Of a DNA stretch of 64,000 bases, positions 25,377 to 33,561 are shown in pieces. A program made the position numbers and the translations under genes. Under the pieces are notes generated by a model. It did not search any database, had not been told where the DNA came from, and was given only the letters and a program-made list of their open reading frames with translations. Source of the DNA: VRUE01 sp963728835 (lineage in GTDB: Bacteria > Actinomycetota > Thermoleophilia > Solirubrobacterales > 70-9); NCBI GenBank assembly GCA_963728835.1, contig CAVSKZ010000003.1, positions 248,001-312,000 of the forward strand, written 5' to 3'. Every line of letters begins with the position of its first letter. The stretch's first letter is position 1.

Positions 25377-26101
25377 CTGTAGTCGCGATATTCGGGCCCA
25401 CCGGAGTCGGGAAGACCGGGGTGGCCGTCGCTCTGGCTGAGCTGCTGCGGACGCGGGGGGAGGATCCCGTCGCCATCTCCTGCGACGCGCTGCAGGTGTA
25501 CGAGGGGCTCTCGGTGCTCACCGGGGTCGCCACGGCTGCCGAGCGGGAGAAGCTCGAGCACAGGCTGATCGGGTTCGTGCCGGTCACCGAGGCCTTCAAC
25601 GTGGGGAGCTACATGCCGCTGGCCCACGCGGAGATCGATGCGGCGCTGGCGGCGGGGCGGCGGCCGATCGTGGTGGGGGGCACGGGGCTCTACCTGCGGG
25701 CGGCGCTGGCGCAGCTGTCGCTGGTGAAGGCAGAGCCCGAAGCGGAGGACTCCGAGCTGTGGTCGCCTGAGACCAGGCACCCGACGGCGATCTTCGGGCT
25801 CGACATGGATCGCGAGGAGCTGTACCGGCGGATCGACGCCCGAACCGAGGCGATCGTGGCCGCCGGAGCGCGTGGAGAGGTCGTGCGAGCCGAGGCTGCC
25901 GGCCCGTCGCGAACGGCTCGCAAAGCCCTGGGCTTCGACGAAGTCCTCGCCGGCGACGTCGAGCTGATGCAGAAGCGCTCCCGCAACTACGCCCGCCGAC
26001 AGCTCACCTGGATGCGCAAGGTCCCAAACCTCCGCTGGATCGACCGCACCGCCCTCTCCGACGCCGAAGTGGCGGCCCAAATCGCCCACCACCTCCGCTG
26101 A
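25373..26101 (+). CDS. miaA: tRNA dimethylallyltransferase, short form
   Basis: Transfers dimethylallyl from DMAPP to A37 of tRNAs reading UNN codons, making the substrate for MiaB. The P-loop is IFGPTGVGKT. ISCDALQVYEGL is the DSxQxY-equivalent region, VGGTGLYLRAAL follows, and RRQLTWMRKVPNLRWI is near the end. The 242-residue product is shorter than the usual 290-310, mainly through a reduced middle (tRNA-clamp) region. The TTG start overlaps the miaB stop (TTGA). The stop codon itself (26099-26101) lies in the left arm of a palindromic repeat. Confidence 0.94.
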   Translation: MTVVAIFGPTGVGKTGVAVALAELLRTRGEDPVAISCDALQVYEGLSVLTGVATAAEREKLEHRLIGFVPVTEAFNVGSYMPLAHAEIDAALAAGRRPIVVGGTGLYLRAALAQLSLVKAEPEAEDSELWSPETRHPTAIFGLDMDREELYRRIDARTEAIVAAGARGEVVRAEAAGPSRTARKALGFDEVLAGDVELMQKRSRNYARRQLTWMRKVPNLRWIDRTALSDAEVAAQIAHHLR

Positions 26102-26148
26102 CTTCCCGGTTTGGGATGCATATACATGCCTAACCACGAAGTCAGCGG
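26095..26148. repeat. Interrupted palindrome, CTGACTT-arm family, copy 2 (inverted)
   Basis: Arms CCGCTGACTTC (26095-26105) and GAAGTCAGCGG (26138-26148) pair over 11 bp. The core GGGATGCATATACATGCC resembles that of the copy at 17650-17699. The miaA TGA stop is inside the left arm. Confidence 0.87.
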
Positions 26149-26156
26149 TGGAGGCA

Positions 26157-26162
26157 TAGGGT
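26157..26162 (+). promoter_or_regulatory. Leaderless -10 box of dapF
   Basis: TAGGGT ends seven bases before GTG 26170, so it favours that start (MRFEKW...) over the in-frame GTG at 26161, which overlaps the box. Confidence 0.5.
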
Positions 26163-26169
26163 GCGCGAC

Positions 26170-27013
26170 GTGAGATTCGAGAAGTGGCAGGCGCTGGGGA
26201 ACGACTATTTGATCGTCGAGGAGGGCTCGCTGCCCTGGGAGATGACGGCGGGGCGGGTCAAGCGGCTCTGCGACCCTCACTTCGGGATCGGCGCGGACGG
26301 GGTGCTGCTGCTCTCGCGTAGCGAGGATCCGGCCTTCGTCGCCTCGCTGCGGATCTTCAACCCGGACGGGTCGGAGGCCGAGCTGTCTGGAAACGGGGCC
26401 CGGGAGGCGATCCTGTATCTGCGCCGGCACGGCTGGACCGAGGACGACACGTTCTCGATCGGAACAGTCGCCGGCCCGATGACGCCGACGATCACCTCCG
26501 ATCGGACCTGCTCGGTCGAGATGGGGCGCGCGTCGACCACCTCGAAGGACTTCCCGTCCGGCGGCCCGGAGGGGGTCGGGACGCTGAGCGCCGGTGGCCG
26601 CGAGTGGGCCTTCCAGCACGTCTCGATCGGCAACCCGCAATGCGCGATCGAGGTGGGCGAGGGGCTTGAGTCGCTCGACCTGGCCGAGATCGGGCCGCCG
26701 ATCGAAGCCCACGAGCTCTTCCCGAACCGCACCAACGTCTCCTTCTTCCGCGTCGAGGGCAGCCGGGTGCGGGCGCGGATCTTCGAGCGCGGGGTGGGGG
26801 AGACGCTCTCCTCGGGAACCGGTGCCAGCGGCGCCGCGGTTGCGGCCTTCCTGCGCGGGGCCCCCAGCCCGATCACGGTCGAGCTCGACGGCGGCGAGCT
26901 CGAGGTCGGGATCTCCGAGCGACCTCGACGTGACGCTGAGCGGCTGGGCGGAGCCGATCTGCGCCGGCGAGCTCTCGGCCGAGCTGCTCGCGGCGCTCGC
27001 CGCGCTGGACTGA
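26170..27013 (+). CDS. dapF: Diaminopimelate-epimerase-like protein lacking both catalytic cysteines; one-base frameshift near the end
   Basis: DapF-fold protein: RFEKWQALGNDYLIVE, FGIGADGVLLL, NPDGSEAELSGNGARE and GETLSSGTGASGAAVA mark the two pseudo-symmetric halves. In canonical DapF both acid/base residues are cysteines (CGNGAR and ACGTG). Here the codons are TCT and TCG, giving serine at both positions, and the GNPH histidine region reads GNPQC. Near 26922 the frame shifts by one base, after EVGISE; DLDVTLSGWAEPICAGEL then continues to a stop at 27013, giving about 280 residues. The dapL gene follows. Whether it interconverts LL- and meso-DAP with serines is uncertain. Confidence 0.8.
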
Positions 27014-27025
27014 GGCCCCGTCCAA

Positions 27026-27031
27026 TAGATT
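27026..27031 (+). promoter_or_regulatory. Leaderless -10 box of dapL
   Basis: TAGATT lies nine bases before GTG 27041. Confidence 0.4.
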
Positions 27032-27040
27032 TCCGCGCCC

Positions 27041-28212
27041 GTGGGAATCTCGGACCCGTCCAAGCGCCTGGAGGCGATGCCTCCCTACATGTTCCAGGAG
27101 CTGGAGCGGACGATCGCCGACAAGCGCGCCGCCGGCATCGACGTGATCAGCCTCGGCATCGGCGATCCCGACGAACCGACCTACCCACACATCGTCTCGG
27201 CGATGCAGGAGGCGGTTGCCGACGCCGGCAACCAGCAGTACCCGAGCAACCGCGGCCGCGAGGAGTTCCGCCGGGCCTTCGCCGGGTTCTACGACCGCCG
27301 CTTCGGGGTCGAGATCGACCCCGAAGACGAGGTGATCCCGGCGATCGGCGCCAAGGAGTGCATCTACAACCTCTGCTTCGCCTTCCTCGACCCCGGCGGC
27401 GTCGCGCTCGCCTCCGACCCCGGCTACCCCGTCTACACCGGCGGCCCGATCCTCGCCGGGGCCGCCGCGGAGCTGCTGCCGCTGGTTCCCGAGCTGGGCT
27501 TCGCGCCCGACCTCAGCGCGGTCCCCGCCGACGTCGCCGCCAAGGCTCGCCTGATGTTCCTCAACTTCCCCAACAACCCGAGCGGCGCGATCGTGCCCGA
27601 GGGCTTCTTCGAGATGGTCGTCTCCTTCGCCCGCGAGCACGAGATCCTCGTCGTCCACGACAACGCCTACTCGGAGACGACCTACGACGGCTACGTGGCG
27701 CCGAGCTTCCTCGCCACCCCCGGCGCCAAGGAGGTCGGGGTCGAGGTCTTCTCGCTCTCCAAGGGCTACAACATGACCGGCTGGCGCTGCGCGGCGATCC
27801 TCGGCAACGCCGAGGCGGTGCAGACCTACTGGCGGCTGAAGACGAACGTCGACTCAGGCCTCTTCGAGGCCGTGCAGATGGCCGGCGTCGCGGCGCTGCA
27901 GGGCCCGAGGGGGCCGCTGGAGCGGATGAACGAGACCTACGCCCGTCGCCGCGACCTCGTGGTCGAGCGCGCTGCGTGAGATCGGCGTCGAGGTGAGCGC
28001 CGCCGAAGGGCACGATCTACGTCTGGGCGCCGGTCCCCGAGGGCCACACGTCGACCTCCTTCGCCGAGCTGGTGCTCGAAGAGGCCGCCGTCGTCGTCTC
28101 GCCGGGCTCGATGTACGGGCCGAGCGGCGAGGGCTTCTTCCGCATCTCGCTCACCACGCCCGACGACCGCATCTCAGAGGCCGTCGAGCGCATGCGCGAG
28201 CACCTGGCCTGA
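27041..28212 (+). CDS. dapL: LL-diaminopimelate aminotransferase (DapL-type), two frameshifts near the 3' end
   Basis: PLP-dependent class I/II aminotransferase making LL-DAP directly from tetrahydrodipicolinate. PPYMFQELERTIADK, ISLGIGDPDEPTYPH and YPSNRGREEFR match the DapL group; the PLP lysine is in FSLSKGYNMTGWR. The first frame ends at 27979, but the conserved C-terminus continues downstream (GTIYVWAPVPEGHTSTSF, SPGSMYGPSGEGFFRISLTTP) to a stop at 28210-28212. Two one-base insertions, near 27970 and near 28005, must be removed to join them; this gives 389 residues, the family length. With dapA, dapB and dapF it completes the aminotransferase route to DAP. Confidence 0.85.
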
Positions 28213-28215
28213 GGG

Positions 28216-29051
28216 CTACTCGACCTCGACTTCGTCGACCATGCCCTTGAGGGCATGGGGCTGACCGCCCTGGCGGTCGCTGATGAAGCAGAAGAGCACG
28301 TAGCGGCCGGGCTCCAGGTCGAGCGTGACCAGCTGGGCTTCGCCGCCTTCGAGCACGGCGGTCGACTGGAAGCCTTTTTCGTCGAAGGGGGGCTGGCCTT
28401 TCTCGCTTTTGAAACGCTTTCTCGACGTCCTCGGCCGTGCTGTCGCCTGTCAGCGGGGCTGCAAGCAGGTGGTGCGGTTGGGCGCCGGTGTTGTCGAAGG
28501 CGATCTCGACTTCGCCTGCCGAGAGCTGGTCCGCCTCGAAGCCGTACTCGAAGGCCTCGACGGTCTCATCTGCCTCGACAGCCTCGTCGGAGGATTCGCC
28601 GCTGACCTCCACCGCGGGGACCGCATCCGCCGCCGGCAGGTCGCCTTCGGTGTTGAAGGCGTAGTAGGTGCCCGGCTCGAGTACCTGGGTCACGGTCTGG
28701 CTCTCGCCCCCGGCGGTGGTGCCGACCCCGCCGCCGGCGAAGAACCACTCGGGGAAGGGCTTGCCTTTCATCGCTGCTTCCAGCCCTTCGATCGCTTCCT
28801 CGGCAGAGCGGTCTCCCTCGACCCGGATCAGCTGTAGTTCGCCGTCGCCTTTGCCTTCGTTCTCGAAGGTGATCTCCGCTTCGCCCGCCTCGGCGCTCTC
28901 CGGCCCGGACAGCTTGGCGTCTTTGCCTGCGCCCTAGGGTGAAGGTCAGTGCCTGGTCCTCTTCGGAGTCACCGCAGGCGACCAGCGACGGATGCCGCGA
29001 GGACGAGCGGCGAGGGCTACGAACGACAGGACGAAAAGAGCTCGGACTCAC
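28216..29051 (-). pseudogene. Lipoprotein with two cupredoxin-like repeats, broken by about five one-base insertions
   Basis: Piecing together reverse frames gives one coherent protein of about 276 residues: hydrophobic leader RALFVLSFVALAA, a lipobox-like VACGDSEED, then two related beta-sandwich modules. Each has an EAEITFEN or EVEIAFDN strand, and a VLEPGTYYAF or DLEPGRYVLFCF strand. The second module ends in HALKGMVDEVEVE. Frame breaks occur near 29044, 29005, 28984, 28936 and 28411, each repaired by deleting one base. So many breaks mean either a dead gene or locally poor sequence; neighbours also carry indels. A 9-bp hairpin CCATGCCCT/AGGGCATGG (28239-28258) lies in its 3' end. Confidence 0.6.
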
Positions 29052-29180
29052 ACTCGGCCTCCCGGTTGGCTGACTGGATCACGGGGGGACACGCTACCCG
29101 CGTGTCCTCCGCCTAACCCTCTCGCTTGCGCCAGTAGCGGTCAAGTCCGCGCCACTGGTACTCGGGCGGGACGCACTGGA

Positions 29181-29939
29181 TCAGCTCTCGGCCGTGCTCG
29201 GGTCGGCGTTCTCGGCGACGCGAAGTCGGTGGCGGTGCTCGTATTCCTGCTCTGAGAGCTCGCGTGCCAGCTCGGCCTCCTCGCGCAGGCGCTCGCGCAC
29301 CTTCTCCAGGTGCTCGATCGGGTCGTCGACCTGGCCGAAGTGGGTGAGGGCGAGGCGCTCCGGCCTCCAGGACTCGACGATCGCGATCGAGTCGACCCAG
29401 GCCTCGACGTCGATGTCCGGCGGCGGCGTGGGGGGGACGATCAGGTCGGCGGGCGGGATGCGGACCGCGGCGACGTCGCCGACGAAGGCGGTGCCGGTCT
29501 CCTCATGCAGGTAGCAGACGTGGTGCGAGGCGTGGCCGGGCGTGTAGGCGACGCGCATGCCGAGCACGTCCTCGCCGCCCGCCAGGGGCTTCACGTTCGA
29601 CTCGGGCACCGGCACGATCTCGCCCCAGAGCCGCTCCATCTCCCCGCCGTAGAGCCGCTCCGCGCTGGCCAGGAGCCTCGAGGGGTCGATCAGGTGCGGG
29701 GCGCCGCGCTCGTGCACGTAGACCTCCAGATCGGGCCAGCGCCGCACCAGGGCCCCGGTCGCGGCGGCGTGGTCGAGGTGGATGTGGGTGAGCAGGATCG
29801 CCCGAGGCCGCTCGTCGCCGAGCGCCTCCAGCAGCGTCCCCATCGAAGACTGCGGCCCCGGGTCGACGAGGCAGCCGTCGACCTCCCAGCAACCGATCAC
29901 CCGAGGGCGGCCGAGGTGCTCTACGTCGATGACCCGCAC
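29181..29939 (-). CDS. MBL-fold metallo-hydrolase
   Basis: Metallo-beta-lactamase-fold hydrolase with LLTHIHLDHAAATG (HxHxDH) and TPGHASHHVCYL, a glyoxalase II-like layout. Other metal ligands are in FVGDVAAVR and LTHFGQVDDP. GTG 29939 opens MRVIDVEHLG, 15 bases after the upstream SDR gene, so the two form an operon. The frame stops at 29181, but a second frame just beyond encodes EHGRELIQCVPPEYQWRGLD and more, up to a stop at 29113. One missing base would join it as a longer C-terminus. Substrate is unknown. Confidence 0.85.
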   Translation of the reverse strand: MRVIDVEHLGRPRVIGCWEVDGCLVDPGPQSSMGTLLEALGDERPRAILLTHIHLDHAAATGALVRRWPDLEVYVHERGAPHLIDPSRLLASAERLYGGEMERLWGEIVPVPESNVKPLAGGEDVLGMRVAYTPGHASHHVCYLHEETGTAFVGDVAAVRIPPADLIVPPTPPPDIDVEAWVDSIAIVESWRPERLALTHFGQVDDPIEHLEKVRERLREEAELARELSEQEYEHRHRLRVAENADPSTAES

Positions 29940-29954
29940 GGCTGCCGGCGGTGC

Positions 29955-30950
29955 TCAGGTCGCCGGGTAGGGGAAGCGCTCGTCGGCTTCCAGGGTCTGG
30001 CGCATGCCCTCCTCCATCCCGCGCGGCGCGTAGCCGAGCTCGCGGCTGGCCTTCTCGTGGCTCGCCCAGAAGGTGACGCCGTCGGCGGAGGAGATCAGCT
30101 CGCGCAGGTTCGGCGGCTGGCCCATCAGCTTCCCGACCAGCGGTCCGAAGGGCGCCATCGCCTTGATCAGTCCGGTCGGCAGCGCCCGCTTCGGCGCCTT
30201 GCGCCCGGAAAGCCCGGCCACGGTCTCGATCGCGTCGCGCATCGTCGTCACCGGCCCGCTGAGCACGTAGGCCTCGCCGATCTTGCCCTTGTCGAGGGCG
30301 AGCAGGATGCCGCCGGCGATGTCCTCGACGTGGGTCATGCAGACCCCCAGCTCGGGGAAGGGAAGCAGGGGCAGCCGGCCGGCGAAGAACTGCTCGAGCA
30401 GGTCGGCCACCTGAGAGGTGTCGCCGGGGCCGTAGACGCCGCCGGGCTGCACGATCACGCAGGGCAGGTCCTCCTCGGCGATGAAGCGTTCGGCGACCCG
30501 CTGCGATTCGAGCTTCGTCTCCTCGTAGTAGGAGGTGAATTCCTTGCCCGGGTGCCTGTAGGTCTCGTCAACGACCTTGCGGTGCGTGTTGCCGAAGGTG
30601 CCCACGGTCGAGACGTGGATGACCTTGGGGACCTTGGTCTCCAGCGCGGCCCGCATCACCCGCTCTGTGCCCTTGACGTTGGCCTCGTACATCGCCGGGT
30701 GCTGCCTGGCCGGGATCCCGACCTCGTACATCGCGGCGACGTGGACGACCGCGTCGGAGCCCTCCATTCCCTGGCGGAGCACCGCCTCGTCGCCGAGGTC
30801 TCCGGCGAGGAGCGCGCAACCGAGGCCCGACAGCTTCGCGCCCTTCTCGGGGGTTCGCACCAGGCAGACCACGTCGTCGCCGCGGGTGCGCAGCTGGCGC
30901 ACGACCTCGCCGCCGATGAACCCCGTTCCGCCAGTGACGAAGACCCTCAC
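29955..30950 (-). CDS. Extended SDR / NAD-dependent epimerase-reductase
   Basis: Rossmann-fold enzyme of 331 residues. The nucleotide loop is VFVTGGTGFIGGEVV at the N-terminus and the active site SYYEETK is the Y-x3-K motif. VQPGGVYGPGDTS is the usual extended-SDR segment. Similar in layout to dihydroflavonol reductase and hopanoid-associated sugar epimerase relatives; substrate not readable. I chose GTG 30950 because the N-terminal beta strand starts there and a TAAGGT box lies eight bases upstream; a longer frame to 31046 would overlap the divergent hflX promoter. Confidence 0.88.
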   Translation of the reverse strand: MRVFVTGGTGFIGGEVVRQLRTRGDDVVCLVRTPEKGAKLSGLGCALLAGDLGDEAVLRQGMEGSDAVVHVAAMYEVGIPARQHPAMYEANVKGTERVMRAALETKVPKVIHVSTVGTFGNTHRKVVDETYRHPGKEFTSYYEETKLESQRVAERFIAEEDLPCVIVQPGGVYGPGDTSQVADLLEQFFAGRLPLLPFPELGVCMTHVEDIAGGILLALDKGKIGEAYVLSGPVTTMRDAIETVAGLSGRKAPKRALPTGLIKAMAPFGPLVGKLMGQPPNLRELISSADGVTFWASHEKASRELGYAPRGMEEGMRQTLEADERFPYPAT

Positions 30951-30958
30951 GGCCGCGA

Positions 30959-30964
30959 ACCTTA
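30959..30964 (-). promoter_or_regulatory. Leaderless -10 box of the SDR gene
   Basis: Reverse-strand TAAGGT, eight bases before GTG 30950; it decides that start. Confidence 0.45.
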
Positions 30965-30983
30965 TCCGGACGGGGCGCCCGCC

Positions 30984-30989
30984 TACAAT
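30984..30989 (+). promoter_or_regulatory. Leaderless -10 box of hflX
   Basis: TACAAT, a near-consensus -10, lies eight bases before GTG 30998. It is divergent from the SDR promoter 20 bases away. Confidence 0.5.
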
Positions 30990-30997
30990 CGGCACAA

Positions 30998-32326
30998 GTG
31001 CAGCGATCGAGAAACGGACGCCAGGAGCAGACCCGCTACGGCGCAAACGGCGCCGGCGTCTCCAATCCCCGGGCCCGCCAGCGAGCCCTCGCGATCGGCA
31101 TCTCGGGCGGAAAGGCCGAGGCCGATCCGCTGGCCGAGCTGAAGGAGCTGCTGCGCACCGCCGGCGTGGCCACGGCGGGCGAGGCGATGCAGCAGCGCGA
31201 CGCGCCTGACCCGGACCGCTATGTCGGCCGCGGCAAGCTGGACGAGCTGAAGGAGCAGATCGCCGCCTGCGACGCCAACCTCGTCGCCTGCGACGACGAG
31301 CTTGCGCCGCGGCAGGAGCGCAACCTGGAGGCGGCGCTCGGCGTGCCGGTGATCGACCGCACGGCGGTGATCCTCGACATCTTCGCCGACCACGCCCACT
31401 CGGCCGAGGGCAAGCTCCAGGTCGAGCTGGCCCAGCTGGAATACAACATGGCCCGCATGCGGGGGCTCTGGACGCACCTCGAGCGCCTCGGCGCGGGCAG
31501 GATGGACGGCGGCATCGGCACCAGGGGACCGGGCGAGAGCCAGATCGAGACCGACCGCCGGCTGGCCCGCGACCGCATCGCCGCCCTGCGGCGCCGGCTG
31601 GTGCGGCTCCAGCGCAACCGCGGCGTGATGCGGGCCCGTCGCGAGCGCTCCTCGCTTCCGCGGGTTGCCCTCGCCGGCTACACCAACGCGGGGAAGTCGA
31701 CCCTGCTGAACGCGCTCACCGGGGCCGAGGTCGGCGTCGGCAACCGGCTCTTCCACACCCTCGACCCGACCACCCGCAGCCTCGAGCTCTCCGGGCGCGA
31801 CTACCTGCTGACCGACACCGTCGGCTTCATCGAGAAGCTGCCCCACCAGCTGGTCGAGGCCTTTAAGGCGACCCTGGAGGAGACCGTTCTCGCCGACCTG
31901 ATCCTGCACGTCGTCGACGCCGCGGCGCCCGAGGAGCGCCGCCGCGCCGACATGCGCGCGGTCGACGAGGTGCTGGAGGAGATCGAGGCCGGCGGGAGCC
32001 CGCGCCTGCTCGTCCTCAACAAGGCCGACCTGCTGGAGCCGGACGAACGCGAGGAGGCGCTGCTCCGCCACCCCGACGCCGTCCTCGTCTCGGCCCTGGA
32101 GAAAGAGGGGCTCGACGAGCTTCGCGGCCGCATCGAGACCGCCTTCGAGGACACCCTCGCGGATGTTGAGCTCCTGGTTCCCTACGCCGAAGGCTCCCGG
32201 CTGCACGAGCTGCACGAGGTCGCGGGCGACCTCGACCGCGAGGACCGTCCCGACGGCGTCCTCGTCCGCGCTCGCGTCCCCATCGCCGAGCTGCACCGCT
32301 TCGAAGACCTCGCGGTCGCCGCCTAG
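30998..32326 (+). CDS. hflX: GTPase HflX
   Basis: Ribosome-associated GTPase that splits stalled 70S ribosomes under stress. The N-terminal HflX domain holds YVGRGKLDEL and VIDRTAVILDIFADHA, followed by the conserved ARMRG-like RMRGLWTHLERLG and the GTRGPGE stretch. The G domain has GYTNAGKSTLLNAL, DTVGFIEKLPHQLV and LNKADLL. Length of 442 residues is normal. GTG 30998 follows a TACAAT box by eight bases, so the mRNA is probably leaderless. Confidence 0.95.
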   Translation: MQRSRNGRQEQTRYGANGAGVSNPRARQRALAIGISGGKAEADPLAELKELLRTAGVATAGEAMQQRDAPDPDRYVGRGKLDELKEQIAACDANLVACDDELAPRQERNLEAALGVPVIDRTAVILDIFADHAHSAEGKLQVELAQLEYNMARMRGLWTHLERLGAGRMDGGIGTRGPGESQIETDRRLARDRIAALRRRLVRLQRNRGVMRARRERSSLPRVALAGYTNAGKSTLLNALTGAEVGVGNRLFHTLDPTTRSLELSGRDYLLTDTVGFIEKLPHQLVEAFKATLEETVLADLILHVVDAAAPEERRRADMRAVDEVLEEIEAGGSPRLLVLNKADLLEPDEREEALLRHPDAVLVSALEKEGLDELRGRIETAFEDTLADVELLVPYAEGSRLHELHEVAGDLDREDRPDGVLVRARVPIAELHRFEDLAVAA

Positions 32327-32327
32327 C

Positions 32328-32333
32328 TAGGGT
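32328..32333 (+). promoter_or_regulatory. Leaderless -10 box of dut
   Basis: TAGGGT, seven bases before GTG 32341. It overlaps the other candidate start (GTG 32332), so the later start is preferred. Confidence 0.45.
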
Positions 32334-32340
32334 GGCGGCC

Positions 32341-32772
32341 GTGGAGCTACCGGTCGCGAAGCTGAAGGACGAGGCGGTGCTGCCTTCGCGGGCGCACGAA
32401 GGGGACGCGGGGCTCGACCTGTACGCATGCGAGGCGGCGCACATCGGGCCGGGGGAGAGGTGGAGCGTCGGGACCGGGGTGGCGGTGGAGATTCCGGAGG
32501 GGCATGCGGGGCTGGTCCTTCCGAGGTCCGGCTTGGCGAAGAAGCATGGGATCTCGCTGGTCAACGCACCCGGGTTGATCGACTCCGGATATCGCGGGGA
32601 GATTCGGGTGCTGCTGCTCAACACCGACCCGGCCGAGACCTTCCGGGTCGAGCCCGGCGACCGCATCGCGCAGCTGGTGATCTCGCCGATCGCCCTCGCC
32701 GACCCGGTCGAGGCAGAGGCCCTGGCCGACTCGGCCCGCGGCGACGGCGGCTTCGGCTCCAGCGGGCGCTGA
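32341..32772 (+). CDS. dut: Deoxyuridine 5'-triphosphate nucleotidohydrolase
   Basis: Hydrolyses dUTP to dUMP, keeping uracil out of DNA. Trimeric dUTPase motifs are all present: HEGDAGLDLYA (motif 1), PRSGLAKKHGI (2), NAPGLIDSGYRGEI (3), PGDRIAQLVI (4) and the C-terminal Gly-rich RGDGGFGSSGR (5), which closes over the active site. I start it at GTG 32341 (MELPVAKLKDEAV, 143 residues) on the basis of the TAGGGT box seven bases upstream; GTG 32332 would add three residues. Just downstream of hflX. Confidence 0.96.
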   Translation: MELPVAKLKDEAVLPSRAHEGDAGLDLYACEAAHIGPGERWSVGTGVAVEIPEGHAGLVLPRSGLAKKHGISLVNAPGLIDSGYRGEIRVLLLNTDPAETFRVEPGDRIAQLVISPIALADPVEAEALADSARGDGGFGSSGR

Positions 32773-32781
32773 ACCCGACGC

Positions 32782-32827
32782 TCGTTGAAGCTTTTTCCGG
32801 GCCGGGGCCCCGGAAACCCTTCAACGA
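32782..32827. repeat. Interrupted palindrome, TCGTTGAAG arms, between convergent dut and gatD
   Basis: Arms TCGTTGAAG (32782-32790) and CTTCAACGA (32819-32827); the inner stem is TTTCCGGG/CCCCGGAAA (32794-32801, 32808-32816). It has the same build as the other palindromes but a different arm sequence. The gatD TGA stop lies inside the right arm. Likely serves as a two-way terminator. Confidence 0.75.
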
Positions 32828-33561
32828 ACGCCAGCAGCGTCCCGGGCGCTTCTGTGAGCCGCCTGCTCGAGGGCGTCGTCTAGCGGCTCGAGCTCCGGGC
32901 GCTCGCCGTAGCGGTGCTCCAGGGCCCCGGCGATCAGGTGGTCGGCCAGCCAGGCGTTCTTGGGGAGGAGGGGGCCGTGGAGGTAGGTGCCGATCAGGTT
33001 GTCCTTCTTGACGCCCTCCAGGCGGTCCTCGCCGTTGTTGCCGAAGCCCTCGAGCACGCGGCCGAAGGGCTCTTCGCCGGCCCCGAGGTAGGTGCGGCCG
33101 CCGTGGTTCTCGAAGCCGGCCACGGTGCGGGCGCCGCTGCCGAGGTCGACCTCGATCGCGACGTTGCCGATCAGGCGCGGGCCGGGCTCTCGCACCGTCT
33201 CCAGGTCGGCCAGGCCGAGCCCGGGAAGTCGCTCCTCGCCGAGCTGGTAGCTGTGGCCCAGCAGCTGGTAGCCGCCGCAGACCGCGAGCACGGCGGCGCC
33301 GTCGCCGAGCGCGGCGCCGAGGGCCTCGCGCTTGGTCTCGACCATGTCGGCGGCGACGGCGCGCTGGTCGCGGTCCTGGCCGCCGCCGAGGTAGACCAGG
33401 TCGTGGGAGCCGGGCTCGAAGCGCTCGCCGAGGCCCGCCGCCGCGTACTCGAAGCCGATGCCCCGCCACTCGCAGCGCCGTCGCAGGAAGACGATGTTGC
33501 CGCGGTCGGCGTAGATGTTCATCTGCTCGGGGTAGAGGGCGAGCAGCCGCAGCGCCGTCAC
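32821..33561 (-). CDS. gatD: Lipid II isoglutaminyl synthase, glutaminase subunit GatD
   Basis: Class I glutamine amidotransferase (CobB/CobQ type) that supplies ammonia to MurT for amidating the D-Glu of lipid II. The nucleophile is in VLAVCGGYQLLG, the catalytic histidine in IGTYLHGPLLP, and YPEQMNIYADRGNIV opens the protein as in known GatD. The 246-residue frame starts at GTG 33561, overlapping the methyltransferase stop by four bases. Its own stop sits in the palindrome at 32782-32827. MurT is encoded upstream in the same run. Confidence 0.92.
   Translation of the reverse strand: MTALRLLALYPEQMNIYADRGNIVFLRRRCEWRGIGFEYAAAGLGERFEPGSHDLVYLGGGQDRDQRAVAADMVETKREALGAALGDGAAVLAVCGGYQLLGHSYQLGEERLPGLGLADLETVREPGPRLIGNVAIEVDLGSGARTVAGFENHGGRTYLGAGEEPFGRVLEGFGNNGEDRLEGVKKDNLIGTYLHGPLLPKNAWLADHLIAGALEHRYGERPELEPLDDALEQAAHRSARDAAGVR

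Noticed and set aside
28255..28840. Forward reading frames across the broken lipoprotein gene
   Set aside because: The reverse strand gives a coherent lipoprotein once single bases are removed; the forward frames have no family features.
29113..29180. Independent small gene downstream of the MBL hydrolase
   Set aside because: The stretch has no start codon of its own and reads best as the C-terminus of the MBL protein after a one-base deletion.
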